This document shows positions 26,688-37,611 of a stretch of DNA of 64,000 nucleotides, one piece after another. The notes beneath the pieces were generated by a model. The model was not told the origin of the DNA and searched no databases. It saw only the letters and a program-made list of their open reading frames with translations. The position numbers and the translations under genes were made by a program. The stretch is from Gammaproteobacteria bacterium. GTDB taxonomy: Bacteria > Pseudomonadota > Gammaproteobacteria > Acidiferrobacterales > Sulfurifustaceae. Positions within the stretch are counted from its first letter, which is position 1, and each line of letters opens with the position of its first letter. The stretch is from NCBI GenBank assembly GCA_016199745.1, contig JACQFZ010000022.1, positions 1 to 64,000 of the forward strand, read 5' to 3'.

Positions 26688-28523
26688 ATGGCTGAACGGA
26701 CTGAACGAGGCAAGGAGCCCGCCGGCGCGCATGTCGTGCCGGTCGGCGGCGCTAAACGAAATTACCTGATCGCGCCGCGTCGCGGCCTGGCGGCGAAGCT
26801 GTCGGGGTTGCAGCCGCTGGCGGCGACGGCGATGAACAACACCTTATCGACATTGGGCGTAGAGATCGTGCGTCGTATTCGCCGGGGCGCCAGTACGGTC
26901 CAGGCGTTGAGCACGGGTCCGAGCGAGGCGACCGATGTCGTGGTCGCGCGCCTCGAGCCCGAGCGCGCCGAGCTGCTGCGGCAAACGTTGCCACCGACGT
27001 TGATGATCGCTGAGGATAAACCACTCAGCTACGGTGTACATTTACAGCGCGTGTTGGCGCCGCCGGAAAAGTTATCGGTGCAGGCGCGCGTCACCAGCAA
27101 GAAGCTGCGGTTTCGCGTACTCGGTGCGAACGACAAGCCGTTGGCGAAAACCACGGTGCAGTTGGCCGGGGATGCGTTTCCGGTGAACGGCGTTACCGAC
27201 GATGATGGTGAGATCGAGCTGACGTTGCAGACGCTTGGCGACCGACCACCGCGGGTGCTGGTGGTGACCCCACCGACCGACTACTGGGATCTGTTTGTGA
27301 CCGATCCCCATCTGTCCGACAGCGTCGTCAATGTCATCCGCGTCCGCAGTTTGAGTGAGACGATTCCGGGCTTTCCGGAGCAGTATCGTTTTGGTTGGGG
27401 TCAGCGATTGATGGGCCTCGATAAATTACCGTCCGAGTTCACCGGCGCCGGTGTCAAGATCGCCATCATCGACAGCGGCTGCGACAACACCCATCCGCTG
27501 CTCGGCCACATCAAACTCGGCCGCGATTTCGCCGGCGGCACCGAGCCCAATGCCTGGAATCAGGACGTCATTGGCCACGGAACCCACTGTGCCGGTGTCA
27601 TCGCCGCGCAAGGCAAGGATAAAAAAATGCTGCGCGGTTTTGCGCCTGACGCCGAGATCCATATCCTGCGCGTGTTCCCCGGTGGGGCTTATAGCAGCTT
27701 GCTCGAGGCGTTGGATTATTGCATCAGCAACGAGATCGACGTCGTCAACATGAGCCTCGGCGGTGACGCCGAAATTAATCCGGTCGTCGAAGAGACATTG
27801 CAGTTTGCGGTGTTGCACGGTATCGCCTGCGTCGTCGCTGCGGGTAATTCCGGTGATGCGGTTAAGTATCCGGCGTGCTCGCCGGAGACGTTGGCGGTAG
27901 CGGCGATCGGTACTCTCTCTGAGGTCCAACCGAACACGTTCGATGCCACCAGTATTCAGAACGGACAAGTGTCGCCGGACGGTCTGTTCTCGCCGTCGTT
28001 CAGTTGCCACGGGCCGGAGATCGCGGTGTGCGCGCCCGGCGTCGCGATTGTGTCGACGGTACCCGGCAATGCGTTCGATGCGCAGTCGGGAACGTCGATG
28101 GCGGCGCCGCATATCACCGGGCTCGCGGCATTGTTACTCGCGCACCATCCGTTGTTTCAAACCCAGTTTCGTACGCGCAATCGCGATCGGGTAGCGGCGT
28201 TGTTCGGGGCGATTCGTTCGATCTCCACGCCCGAACCGTTGACCGCCGATCGCATCGGTGCCGGCGTGCCTAACATCGGCGCCATCGCCAACTCGTTGCA
28301 GGCGCGGCCGAGCGAAGCCGCGGTGCGGCAGGCGGCGATGGCGGGTGCGCGTGCGGCGCCACCGGTGGTGCAATCGCAAGGCTGGATCGGACCGTTGGCC
28401 ACGGCTACCTGGCAGCAGGATTTTGGCGGCAGCGTGCTCGGTGGAACCCTGTCGTCGGCGCCGCCGCTGCCGGTTCCGCAAGGTTGGCTGTTGACCGCCA
28501 ATCCGTATTACTGGCTGCGATGA
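26688..28523 (+). CDS. Subtilisin-like serine protease (S8)
   Basis: The catalytic triad is intact: Asp262 in AIIDSGCDNTHPL, His297 in GHGTHCAGVIAA and Ser470 in SGTSMAAPHITG. Residues 1-255 are an unusual N-terminal region with a carboxypeptidase-regulatory-like beta part (NDKPLAKTTVQLAGDAFPV). The C-terminal ~100 residues are Ala/Pro-rich with SQGWIGPLATATW and PVPQGWLLTANPYYW. No signal peptide is visible, so it is either cytoplasmic or exported in another way. ATG 26688 has AGGAGA upstream. It is likely co-transcribed with the two genes before it. Confidence 0.85.
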   Translation: MAERTERGKEPAGAHVVPVGGAKRNYLIAPRRGLAAKLSGLQPLAATAMNNTLSTLGVEIVRRIRRGASTVQALSTGPSEATDVVVARLEPERAELLRQTLPPTLMIAEDKPLSYGVHLQRVLAPPEKLSVQARVTSKKLRFRVLGANDKPLAKTTVQLAGDAFPVNGVTDDDGEIELTLQTLGDRPPRVLVVTPPTDYWDLFVTDPHLSDSVVNVIRVRSLSETIPGFPEQYRFGWGQRLMGLDKLPSEFTGAGVKIAIIDSGCDNTHPLLGHIKLGRDFAGGTEPNAWNQDVIGHGTHCAGVIAAQGKDKKMLRGFAPDAEIHILRVFPGGAYSSLLEALDYCISNEIDVVNMSLGGDAEINPVVEETLQFAVLHGIACVVAAGNSGDAVKYPACSPETLAVAAIGTLSEVQPNTFDATSIQNGQVSPDGLFSPSFSCHGPEIAVCAPGVAIVSTVPGNAFDAQSGTSMAAPHITGLAALLLAHHPLFQTQFRTRNRDRVAALFGAIRSISTPEPLTADRIGAGVPNIGAIANSLQARPSEAAVRQAAMAGARAAPPVVQSQGWIGPLATATWQQDFGGSVLGGTLSSAPPLPVPQGWLLTANPYYWLR

Positions 28524-28565
28524 GCTAGGTTCTGAGCGCAATCGGTCTCCGTCACAGACTCGGTG

Positions 28566-28594
28566 CCCCTCTCCCTGAAAATCGGGGAGAGGGG
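28566..28594 (+). terminator. Hairpin after the subtilase gene
   Basis: CCCCTCTCCC pairs with GGGGAGAGGGG around a short A-rich loop. It belongs to the dispersed CTCTCCC palindromes seen at several gene ends here and may act as a terminator without a T run. Confidence 0.5.
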
Positions 28595-28641
28595 ATGAAG
28601 GCCGTTTTTCTGTGTGCAGCGTTTAAGTGAGGATCTATAAA

Positions 28642-30326
<1,685 letters not shown>

Positions 30327-30534
30327 GGTCTCCGCTAGAGCAAAAACTATTCCGTTTTTTGTATTTATGCCGGTGCGATTCGTAAGTTACCGAAAAAAAA
30401 TGCCGACCGATCTGTTACAGCGCGACGCGAGTGTGCATTCGTTTGCACCAACAGTAATCACGCCATGAATGCAAGCACGAACATGGTGCGACGCACGTGT
30501 ACAATTGCGGCTCAATCTCACGGAGGAAGTTGTA

Positions 30535-31041
30535 ATGGCAATTTCTATGTATCAGGCATCGGTGCCGGTGTTTATCCGCACATTGAATAATTTGGCAGCG
30601 ATTCTCGAGAAGGGTGCGGCCTACGCCGAAGCTAAAAAGATCGACCCGACGGTATTGATTAACAGCCGGTTGTATCCCGATATGTTCCCGCTGTCGCGTC
30701 AGGTGCAGATTGCCTCTGACAGCGCCAAGGGTTGCGCTGCCCGCTTGGCAGGGTTGGAGCCGCCGAAATTCGAAGACACCGAGAAAACATTTCCCGAGCT
30801 CATCGCTCGCCTGCAAAAGACAGTGAGTTTTCTCAATACATTGAAGCCGGAGCAGATCGATGGTTCAGAAGATCGCACGATAACAGTGAAGATGCGTGAT
30901 AGTTCTAAGACCTATGTCGGGTTGCAGTATCTCTTGCATGCCGCCACGCCGAACTTTTATTTTCATGTCACGACTGTTTACGCGATCTTGCGGCATAACG
31001 GTGTTGAAGTTGGCAAGCAAGATTTTCTCGGAAAGGCCTAG
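30535..31041 (+). CDS. DUF1993 protein
   Basis: This 168-residue protein begins MAISMYQASVPVFIRTLNNL and has SRLYPDMFPLSRQVQIASD and FYFHVTTVYAILRHNGVEVGKQDFLG, diagnostic of DUF1993, a DinB-like four-helix family of unknown function. GGAGGAAG precedes ATG 30535. The longer frame from 30469 is not conserved. Confidence 0.92.
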   Translation: MAISMYQASVPVFIRTLNNLAAILEKGAAYAEAKKIDPTVLINSRLYPDMFPLSRQVQIASDSAKGCAARLAGLEPPKFEDTEKTFPELIARLQKTVSFLNTLKPEQIDGSEDRTITVKMRDSSKTYVGLQYLLHAATPNFYFHVTTVYAILRHNGVEVGKQDFLGKA

Positions 31042-31111
31042 AGAGCGAAGGGTTCACTCGTGCGCACTAATCTGATACACGCTGTTGTTGTGTATAACGG
31101 AGGAAAGACTA

Positions 31112-31831
31112 GTGCGACGATGGGCCTTACTACTTATCGGGTTGTTAATGACAAGTGCAGCGGTGGCGCAACCGCCGTTCGATACTAACGGAACGGGTTG
31201 GAAGGTGTCGGCCGAGCTCGGCTTTATCGATCTGAGCGGCAACACCGAAAGCACCACGATCAATGCCAAGCTCTATGTCGCGCACGAGTCGGAGACGTGG
31301 CGTAACAAGTTGCAGGCTGAGCATTTACAGAGCTTCGAGAATGAGGGAGTGACGGCCAAGCGCAGCGTCGGCCAGGCGACGACGAACTATAAGCTTGACG
31401 AGCGCAATTATCTGTTCGGCAACTTCCGTGCAGAGAAAGATGAAATCGGTGGGCTCGATTATCGCATTTCCGAAACCATCGGTTACGGTCGACGCTTTTT
31501 GGCGGAGACGCAAAAACTCGATCTCGAAGTTGGTGTCGGTGGTAGTCACACACGCTTTATTAATCAGGAGCAGAGCAATGACGCCATCCTGCGTTTAGCG
31601 ACCACCTATATTTGGAAGATCAGCGACACCGCCGAGCTGAGCGAAGTTGCCTTTAGCGAAATCGGCGAGAACAACACCCACAGCGAATCGGAGACGGGGC
31701 TAAAGGTAAAAATTAACGGCAGCCTGGCGACCAAGCTATCGTACCGGGTGTTGCACAATACCGAGCCGCCGGCCGGCACCGAGGACACTGATACCGTCAC
31801 TGCCGTGACGTTGGTTTACGACTTTTCATAA
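31112..31831 (+). CDS. DUF481 outer-membrane protein
   Basis: GTG 31112 follows GGAGGAAAGA. A signal peptide (VRRWALLLIGLLMTSAAVA, cut before QPP) leads to a series of amphipathic beta strands ending VTAVTLVYDFS with a terminal aromatic, as in small barrels. DUF481 proteins (YdiY-like) are often induced by salt or acid; their transport role is unclear. It follows the DUF1993 gene by 70 bases. Confidence 0.85.
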   Translation: MRRWALLLIGLLMTSAAVAQPPFDTNGTGWKVSAELGFIDLSGNTESTTINAKLYVAHESETWRNKLQAEHLQSFENEGVTAKRSVGQATTNYKLDERNYLFGNFRAEKDEIGGLDYRISETIGYGRRFLAETQKLDLEVGVGGSHTRFINQEQSNDAILRLATTYIWKISDTAELSEVAFSEIGENNTHSESETGLKVKINGSLATKLSYRVLHNTEPPAGTEDTDTVTAVTLVYDFS

Positions 31832-32136
31832 AGAAGATATCCGGCCTAACTGGCACGACGGGCGGACAAAAATAGTGTCAAAATAGCGGAGTTTGTGCGT
31901 TTTCCGAGCGGAATAGGGGTGGCAACCTTAGGCATAGTTGCGGTTCGCCGGCCTTTGGTCGGGCCCGGGGGTAAATAGTAGTAGCTTCTTTATTGGCCTT
32001 GTGTATAGTGGCCCCCGTTGCAGTCCAGTTCTTGTAGTTAGTTCGGAAGTCCTCCTGCTTGTAATGGAAGCTCTCCCGTATCGCTTTCAAGAAACGAACT
32101 GCAAAAAATCGCATTTCAATCTAATGAGGTATTTCC
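31832..32136. other. Long leader of the second cold-shock gene
   Basis: No gene is seen in this 305-base gap. A TATAGT at 32004-32009, the same -10-like hexamer found ahead of the first cold-shock gene, would give a leader of about 125 bases. cspA-type leaders of that size fold and act as cold sensors. Palindromic GCCGGCCTTTGGTCGGGCCC lies near 31948. Confidence 0.4.
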
Positions 32137-32340
32137 GTGGCTACAGGAACAGTTAAGTGGTTTAACGATTCAAAAGGATTTGGTTTTATTACCCCGACCG
32201 ATGGTGGCAAAGATGTATTCGTACATCACTCCGCTATCGAAGGCACTGGATTCAAGAGCCTGGCCGAAGGCCAAAAGGTTCAATTTGAAATCCAGCAGGG
32301 CCCGAAGGGTCCGTCGGCTGCCAACGTCCGACCGCTGTAA
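32137..32340 (+). CDS. CspA-family cold-shock protein
   Basis: This 67-residue protein has the same OB-fold motifs as the gene at 13084 (KGFGFI, DVFVHHS). It starts with GTG 32137 after GAGG, and its product ends [10 protein letters not shown]. Single-stranded nucleic acid chaperone. Confidence 0.95.
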   Translation: MATGTVKWFNDSKGFGFITPTDGGKDVFVHHSAIEGTGFKSLAEGQKVQFEIQQGPKGPSAANVRPL

Positions 32341-32365
32341 ATTATTTACCGTCTTCGTGACAACT

Positions 32366-32395
32366 GACCCCGCCCACAAGGCGGGGTCTTTTTTT
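32366..32395 (+). terminator. Rho-independent terminator of the cold-shock gene
   Basis: GACCCCGC and GCGGGGTC form the stem, followed by seven T. Confidence 0.92.
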
Positions 32396-32422
32396 GTGCA
32401 TTAGGAAAGTAGGTCGACGGCG

Positions 32423-33118
32423 TTGTTCGAGTATCGATTGCGCAAAAGTGCGCGCGCGCGACATGTGCGGCTACGCGTGAGCAGTGAGTACGGGCTCGAG
32501 GTAGTCGTGCCCGAAGGTTTTGCCGTCGCCTACATTCCGCGGTTGTTGGCAGAGCGCGAACATTGGATCCGGGCGGCGCTTGAACGCATGCAGGGCGATC
32601 GAGCAGACACGGCGTGGTGTGTGCCGGATCGGATCGCGTTACCGGCGATGGCGAAACTGTGGCAGGTACAGGTTCAGACGACCGCGGCGGCGAGCGTGAC
32701 CGTGCGTGCTATCGGCGCAGATGGTTTGCAGCTGCGTGGTTGCGTCGACAATGAACAAAAGTGTCGTGCGGCGCTCGGTCGTTGGTTGGTGCGCGAAGCG
32801 CGCGATTATTTAGAACCGCGCTTACATGCGTTGAGCCGGCAGACCGGATTGCGCTATCGACGCGTTTGCATAAAGCGCCAGAAGACCCGCTGGGGCAGTT
32901 GTTCGCGCGATAAAACGATTTCGCTCAACGCGAAATTACTTTTCTTGCCGCCGCCGGTAGTGGACTACGTGCTGGTGCACGAGCTCTGCCATCTGGCGGA
33001 GATGAATCACTCAACGCGCTTTTGGGCGTTGGTGGAAAAACATTGTCCAGACTATCGCCCGCGGCGGGCGCTGCTTAAAGATGTGTCGGATCGCATTCCG
33101 CGCTGGTGCCCGACCTAG
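32423..33118 (+). CDS. YgjP-like M48-type metallopeptidase (DUF45)
   Basis: The zinc site is HELCHLAEMNHSTRFW (HExxH plus a downstream His), preceded by RQKTRWGSCSRDKTISLN, the DUF45/YgjP hallmark. This 231-residue cytoplasmic protein has no membrane segment. Such proteins often sit near restriction or housekeeping genes; the substrate is unknown. It converges on the GST gene. Confidence 0.9.
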   Translation: MFEYRLRKSARARHVRLRVSSEYGLEVVVPEGFAVAYIPRLLAEREHWIRAALERMQGDRADTAWCVPDRIALPAMAKLWQVQVQTTAAASVTVRAIGADGLQLRGCVDNEQKCRAALGRWLVREARDYLEPRLHALSRQTGLRYRRVCIKRQKTRWGSCSRDKTISLNAKLLFLPPPVVDYVLVHELCHLAEMNHSTRFWALVEKHCPDYRPRRALLKDVSDRIPRWCPT

Positions 33119-33123
33119 CCGAT

Positions 33124-33732
33124 CTATCGTTTCAATCCTTCTGCTTGTGCCGTTTCCTTCACCGCTGCGCGCTCGCCTACGCGCTGCACGTACGCCTGTA
33201 GTCCCGGCCACTTGCTCATGTCGACTTTCAGTACGCTGGTCCAACGCAGTACTGTGTATAGATAGGCGTCGGCGATCGAAAATTTGTCGCCCATGAGATA
33301 CGACTTGCCGGCGAGTTGTGGCTCGAGCCAATCGCAGCGCTTGCTAAATAGGGCGATCACTCCTTCGCGCCATTCCGGAGTGATATTGGGTTTGAACAGA
33401 CCACCGAGCGATTTGTGCAGCTCGCTCGAAATAAAGTTCAGCCATTCCATCAGCCGATAGCGCTCCATCGTTCCCGTTTTGGGCGCGAGCCCGGCTTCCG
33501 GTTTTTGATCGGCCAGGTATTGCAGGACGACGGCTACTTCGGTCAGGCGTTGGCCATCGTCGAGTTGTAACGTCGGTACGTAACCCTTCGGATTAATCTT
33601 TAGATAATCTTCACCGTTCTCGGTCTCGTGTTTCGATGTGCTCACCTTCGTCAGTTCGAAGGTGTAGCCGGCCTCACGCAGTACGATATGCGGCGCCATC
33701 GAGCAAGCGCCTGGAGCGTAATAGAGTCGCAT
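33124..33732 (-). CDS. gstA: Glutathione S-transferase, beta class
   Basis: The N-terminal thioredoxin fold starts MRLYYAPGACSMAPHIVLRE, with the conserved Cys of beta-class GSTs and the VPTLQLDDG cis-Pro motif. A helical domain follows (FSIADAYLYTVLRWTS). It conjugates glutathione to electrophiles. ATG 33732 follows GGAGA. The gene before it (33750-34148) ends 17 bases upstream, so they may be one operon. Confidence 0.92.
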   Translation of the reverse strand: MRLYYAPGACSMAPHIVLREAGYTFELTKVSTSKHETENGEDYLKINPKGYVPTLQLDDGQRLTEVAVVLQYLADQKPEAGLAPKTGTMERYRLMEWLNFISSELHKSLGGLFKPNITPEWREGVIALFSKRCDWLEPQLAGKSYLMGDKFSIADAYLYTVLRWTSVLKVDMSKWPGLQAYVQRVGERAAVKETAQAEGLKR

Positions 33733-33749
33733 ACGGCTCTCCAAGTTTT

Positions 33750-34148
33750 TTAAGGTAGCTTGATTTTGCCGCCGGGCAGTCCGCCGGGGCTGAGCGCGCC
33801 AGCACCGCGCTCCGGAATGACGATCGATGAACTCGCTTGCCGTCGCATCTCCTGCAACTCTTGCATCGCCCGTTCGACGGCGACCTTGGTCGCCGGACCG
33901 AATTTACTAATTGCCTCTTCCAACGATTGGGCCGGAATCTCGAAGCTCAACGGCAGCGCACCCATACCGGTGAGAATTTGCGCTTCGCCGACGAATAGCA
34001 CCTGCCGCGTGGTATCGGTCGTGCCGTCAGTTTTTACCGGGGCCAGTCGCCGAATCGTGCCGACCTTGCGGTCGGTGAAGACCTCTTCACGGCAGAGGGC
34101 TGCCGCATCCATGGTTGGTTCAGGCATTTTATCTGTGGGCTTTTGCAT
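33750..34148 (-). CDS. Conserved hypothetical protein
   Basis: This 132-residue cytoplasmic protein has the blocks TDRKVGTIRRLAPVKTDGT, RQVLFVGEAQILTGMGALPL and SLEEAISKFGPATKVAVERA, ending in a Gly/Pro-rich tail. It has no recognised domain. It is upstream of and close to gstA in the same direction. Confidence 0.7.
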   Translation of the reverse strand: MQKPTDKMPEPTMDAAALCREEVFTDRKVGTIRRLAPVKTDGTTDTTRQVLFVGEAQILTGMGALPLSFEIPAQSLEEAISKFGPATKVAVERAMQELQEMRRQASSSIVIPERGAGALSPGGLPGGKIKLP

Positions 34149-34356
34149 GGGGTCTCTCTATTCAGTGTTACGTATTGATGGCAGTGCAACAGCATAAAAG
34201 GTTAGGAAAGCGCATTCTACTGCCTCATCTACCGGCCCATTCGGGTAAATCCCGGAAGGTCCGCGGTCGTCATTGAGTTGTCATCAAGCCGCCATCGCCC
34301 CGCCATCGACCTCCCTTAGCCTGGTGACTTCCGTTTGGCGTTCACAAGGATGAGAC

Positions 34357-35379
34357 ATGCGAACTCTTCGTCAGAAGCCCGAAGTCGTCATTACCCACCG
34401 TACCCACTACGAGGTGATCGAGCTGTTGTCGGTGCGCTGCGATGTTATTCCCAATACGACGCGCGACACGCTGGCACGCGAAGAAATCCTACAGCGGGCG
34501 CACAACGCCGAAGCGATTTTGAGTTTTACGCCGGATCGAGTGGACGACGCATTCCTGCGTGCCTGCCCAAAGCTGCGCGTCATCGGTTGCGCGCTCAAGG
34601 GTTATGACAACTACGACATCGACGCCTGCACGCGTCACGGCGTCTGGGTGGCGAATGTTCCAGATCTTTTGACCGTGCCGACGGCGGAGTTGACGATCGC
34701 GCTGTTGCTCGGCCTGACGCGCAAGGTGTTGGAAGGCGATCGCTTTACCCGCTCCGGTCGATTCAACGGTTGGCGGCCGACGCTTTATGGCACCGGCTTG
34801 GCCGGTCGTACGCTCGGTATTATCGGCATGGGTGCCGTCGGCCAAGCCATCGCCAAACGTTTGCAGGGTTACGATATACGCTTGCTGTACGCCGATCCGG
34901 TGGCGCTCGAGCCGGCGCGCGAGGCGCAGTGGAATTTACGGCGCGTCAGTTTGCCCGATCTATTGCGGGCGAGTGACTTCGTCGTGCCGATGGTGCCGCT
35001 TCGGCCGAGCACGTTTCATTTGCTCGGTGCCGAGGCCATTGCCCAGATGAAGCCGGGTGCATTCCTCATTAATGCCTGTCGCGGCTCGGTAGTCGACGAG
35101 CAAGCGGTGGCCGAGGCGCTCGCGAACGAACAACTCGGCGGTTACGCCGCCGACGTGTTCGAGATGGAAGACTGGGTGCGCACCGACCGGCCACGGGCGA
35201 TTCCGTCGCCGTTGCTTGAAGACACGGCAAGTACGCTCTTTACGCCGCATTTGGGCTCGGCCGTCGCCGGCGTTCGCTTGGCGATCGAGCTCGAAGCGGC
35301 GCGCAACATCTTGCAAGTATTGATGGGCGGCACGCCGCAGAACGCGGTCAATTGGCCGCTCGAACGGGCGATTGCTTAA
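34357..35379 (+). CDS. ptxD: Phosphite (phosphonate) dehydrogenase PtxD-like
   Basis: The whole protein follows PtxD, a D-2-hydroxyacid dehydrogenase relative that oxidises phosphite to phosphate with NAD. Matching blocks are [48 protein letters not shown], Rossmann [45 protein letters not shown] and [19 protein letters not shown] (catalytic Arg, Glu and His present). The FEMEDW block is particularly typical of PtxD. The usual ptxABC transporter genes are not next to it. ATG 34357 is preceded by AAGGATG. Confidence 0.88.
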   Translation: MRTLRQKPEVVITHRTHYEVIELLSVRCDVIPNTTRDTLAREEILQRAHNAEAILSFTPDRVDDAFLRACPKLRVIGCALKGYDNYDIDACTRHGVWVANVPDLLTVPTAELTIALLLGLTRKVLEGDRFTRSGRFNGWRPTLYGTGLAGRTLGIIGMGAVGQAIAKRLQGYDIRLLYADPVALEPAREAQWNLRRVSLPDLLRASDFVVPMVPLRPSTFHLLGAEAIAQMKPGAFLINACRGSVVDEQAVAEALANEQLGGYAADVFEMEDWVRTDRPRAIPSPLLEDTASTLFTPHLGSAVAGVRLAIELEAARNILQVLMGGTPQNAVNWPLERAIA

Positions 35380-35463
35380 GGCGACCGCCTCGGCAGTTGA
35401 CGCTTGCCGGCGTTACGCTCGAAGATGCCCTCCGAACTTTTTCGTTGCTCGGAGATGGTGTCG

Positions 35464-36333
35464 ATGCTGCTGGTTAGCTTTACCGAAAACAATCGCACGC
35501 GTATCGGTGTGCTCGATCGCGGCCGTAGCGAGATCGTCGATCTCGCGTCGGTGGCGCCGGACATGTTGGCATTCATCGCTGCCGGCGAGACCGGCCTCGC
35601 CGCCGCGCGTGCGGCGCTGGCCAGCGGCAACGGCCGTTTGCCGCTGGCGCACGCCAAGTTGTTGGCGCCGATACCGCGGCCGGCGCGCAACATTCTTTGC
35701 GTCGGCAAGAACTATCGCGACCACGCTCTCGAAATAGCGGCGGTGATCGATCCTGGCAAAGATCCGGTGCCGGAGTCGCCGATTATTTTTACCAAGTGGC
35801 CGTCCAGCGTGATCGGCCCCGGTGTGCCGATTCCGGCGCATCTCGATCCGACCGCATCGGCCGATTACGAGGGCGAGCTCGCCGTCATTATCGGCCGCGG
35901 CGGTCGCGGTATTCGCCGTGGCGATGCGATGCGCCATGTTTTTGGTTACACCATCGTCAACGATGTCACGTCACGTCGATTGCAGGCGCGCCATAAGCAG
36001 TGGTTTCTCGGCAAAAGCGTCGACGGGTTCTGCCCGATGGGGCCGGTCATCATCACCGTCGATGAAGTGACCGACGTCGGCGCGCTGCGCATACAGACGC
36101 GCGTGAATGACGAGCTGCGCCAAGATGGCGGCGTTGCCGATCTCATTTTCGATATCCCGACGCTCATCGAAACGTTGTCGCTCACCATGACGCTCGAGCC
36201 GGGCGATATCATCGCCACCGGCACGCCGGCGGGTGTTGGTATGGGTTTTAAGCCGCCGAAGTTTTTGCACAAGGGCGACCTCGTCGCCGTCACCATCGAG
36301 CCGATCGGCACCCTGATCAATCCGGTCGAATAA
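35464..36333 (+). CDS. Fumarylacetoacetate hydrolase family protein
   Basis: The FAH fold is clear: LCVGKNYRDHALE, FTKWPSSVIGPG, metal-binding Glu residues in DYEGELAVIIG, GYTIVNDVTSRRLQ and MTLEPGDIIATGTPAGVGMG. Members hydrolyse or decarboxylate 2-oxo acids. I prefer ATG 35464 (GGAGATGG just upstream) over 35404 or 35455. The stop overlaps the next start (TAATG), so the two genes are translationally coupled. Confidence 0.9.
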   Translation: MLLVSFTENNRTRIGVLDRGRSEIVDLASVAPDMLAFIAAGETGLAAARAALASGNGRLPLAHAKLLAPIPRPARNILCVGKNYRDHALEIAAVIDPGKDPVPESPIIFTKWPSSVIGPGVPIPAHLDPTASADYEGELAVIIGRGGRGIRRGDAMRHVFGYTIVNDVTSRRLQARHKQWFLGKSVDGFCPMGPVIITVDEVTDVGALRIQTRVNDELRQDGGVADLIFDIPTLIETLSLTMTLEPGDIIATGTPAGVGMGFKPPKFLHKGDLVAVTIEPIGTLINPVE

Positions 36334-37082
36334 TGTGCACGCTTGTCGTTTTGTATCGACCGCAGCATCCCTGGCCGTTGCTGATCGCCGCCAATCGCGA
36401 CGAGATGCTCGATCGTCTATGGCAGCCGCCGGCGCGCTACTGGCCGGATCGGTCGAATGTGGTTGCCGGTCTCGATGAACAGGGCGGTGGCAGCTGGTTC
36501 GGGCTGAACGATGACGGCATCGTCGCCGGTGTTATGAATCGGCGCGGTACGTTGGGTCCCGCCGCCGGCAAGCGTAGCCGCGGCGAGCTGGTGCTGGAAG
36601 CGCTTGAGCACGCCGAGGCGCAAACGGCGGCTGAGGCGTTGCGTTTCATCGATCCGTCGGCGTATCGCCCGTTCAATCTGGTGATCGCCGACCGCGAGCG
36701 TGCCTATTGGCTGCGTCATGTCGAGCAGACCGATCGCATCGACGTGATGCCGCTGGCGTCAGGGTTGTCGATGATTACGGCTTATGACTGTAACGATATG
36801 ACGTCGCCGCGGGTACGACGCTATCTACCGTTGTTGCGGGCGGCGGCGGTACCGGATCCGGAGCGTGGCGATTGGTTGGCGTGGGAGGCGTTGTTGGCGA
36901 GCCGGGAGTCGGATGCGGGGGCGGAGGGGGCGATGAATGTTGTTACCGATTCTGGATTCGGTACGGTGTCGAGCGCGTTGGTAGCGTTGCCGGCGCGCGA
37001 GCGGTTTGAGGTTAAGCCGAGGTTTCGGTTTGCGGTTGGGCGGCCGGGTGGTGCGCCTTATTTGGATGTGGGGCTGGGGTAG
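36333..37082 (+). CDS. NRDE (TANGO2-type) protein
   Basis: The protein starts MCTLVVLYR, with Cys2 as the likely N-terminal nucleophile, then IAANRDEMLDR, the NRDE signature, and WFGLNDDGIVAGVMNRRG. The 249 residues match the family, which is linked to heme or lipid handling in eukaryotes and is uncharacterised in bacteria. It overlaps the FAH gene by one base. Confidence 0.9.
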   Translation: MCTLVVLYRPQHPWPLLIAANRDEMLDRLWQPPARYWPDRSNVVAGLDEQGGGSWFGLNDDGIVAGVMNRRGTLGPAAGKRSRGELVLEALEHAEAQTAAEALRFIDPSAYRPFNLVIADRERAYWLRHVEQTDRIDVMPLASGLSMITAYDCNDMTSPRVRRYLPLLRAAAVPDPERGDWLAWEALLASRESDAGAEGAMNVVTDSGFGTVSSALVALPARERFEVKPRFRFAVGRPGGAPYLDVGLG

Positions 37083-37084
37083 TT

Positions 37085-37107
37085 GAATCGCCCCTATGGG
37101 GCGATTC
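37085..37107. terminator. Hairpin between convergent genes
   Basis: GAATCGCCCC-TAT-GGGGCGATTC is a perfect 10-bp stem between stops at 37082 and 37145. Nearly the same hairpin occurs at 60380-60408. Confidence 0.7.
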
Positions 37108-37144
37108 TGAAAATTCTTAACTCGACAATTCATCACATCACATC

Positions 37145-37534
37145 TCACATCCCATCATCCTGATTCCGCATATGATCCGCCGTCCGAAAAAATGCACCGA
37201 GCAATTGCTCGCAGATCGATGCATCGATATCGCATTCCGCCAATGCGCGGCTCATGCATAGCATCCACGCATTGCGTCCGGATTTGTCGATGGTAAAAGG
37301 TAGATGGCGCGCGCGTAGCATGGGGTGGCCGAATTCCTGTACGTAGAGTGCTGGGCCGCCGAACCAACCGGAGAGAAATTTGAAGAGCTTGTCGCGCGAG
37401 CCGTTGAGATCTTGCGGATGAAGCGCGCGGACGGCAGTGGCTTCGGGCAGGGTATCCATCAAGTCGTAGAACCGATCGGTTAAGGCGCGGACGCCGGTGG
37501 CGCCGCCAAGGATTTCGTAAGGGGTTTGTGGCAT
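37145..37534 (-). CDS. Group II truncated hemoglobin
   Basis: This 129-residue protein from ATG 37534 has LTDRFYDLMDTLPEA, KLFKFLSGWFGGP, the proximal-His region FGHPMLRARHLPF and W in AWMLCMSRAL, the trHbO pattern. It binds oxygen or NO and may help stress metabolism. The longer frame to 37585 is not conserved. Confidence 0.92.
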   Translation of the reverse strand: MPQTPYEILGGATGVRALTDRFYDLMDTLPEATAVRALHPQDLNGSRDKLFKFLSGWFGGPALYVQEFGHPMLRARHLPFTIDKSGRNAWMLCMSRALAECDIDASICEQLLGAFFRTADHMRNQDDGM

Positions 37535-37611
37535 GCAGGTGAAGCTGTTTTGCGAGGCGGCATTATACGTACTCTCGCGGGGCACGGGATCTTTTCGCTA
37601 CACTGCGGATC

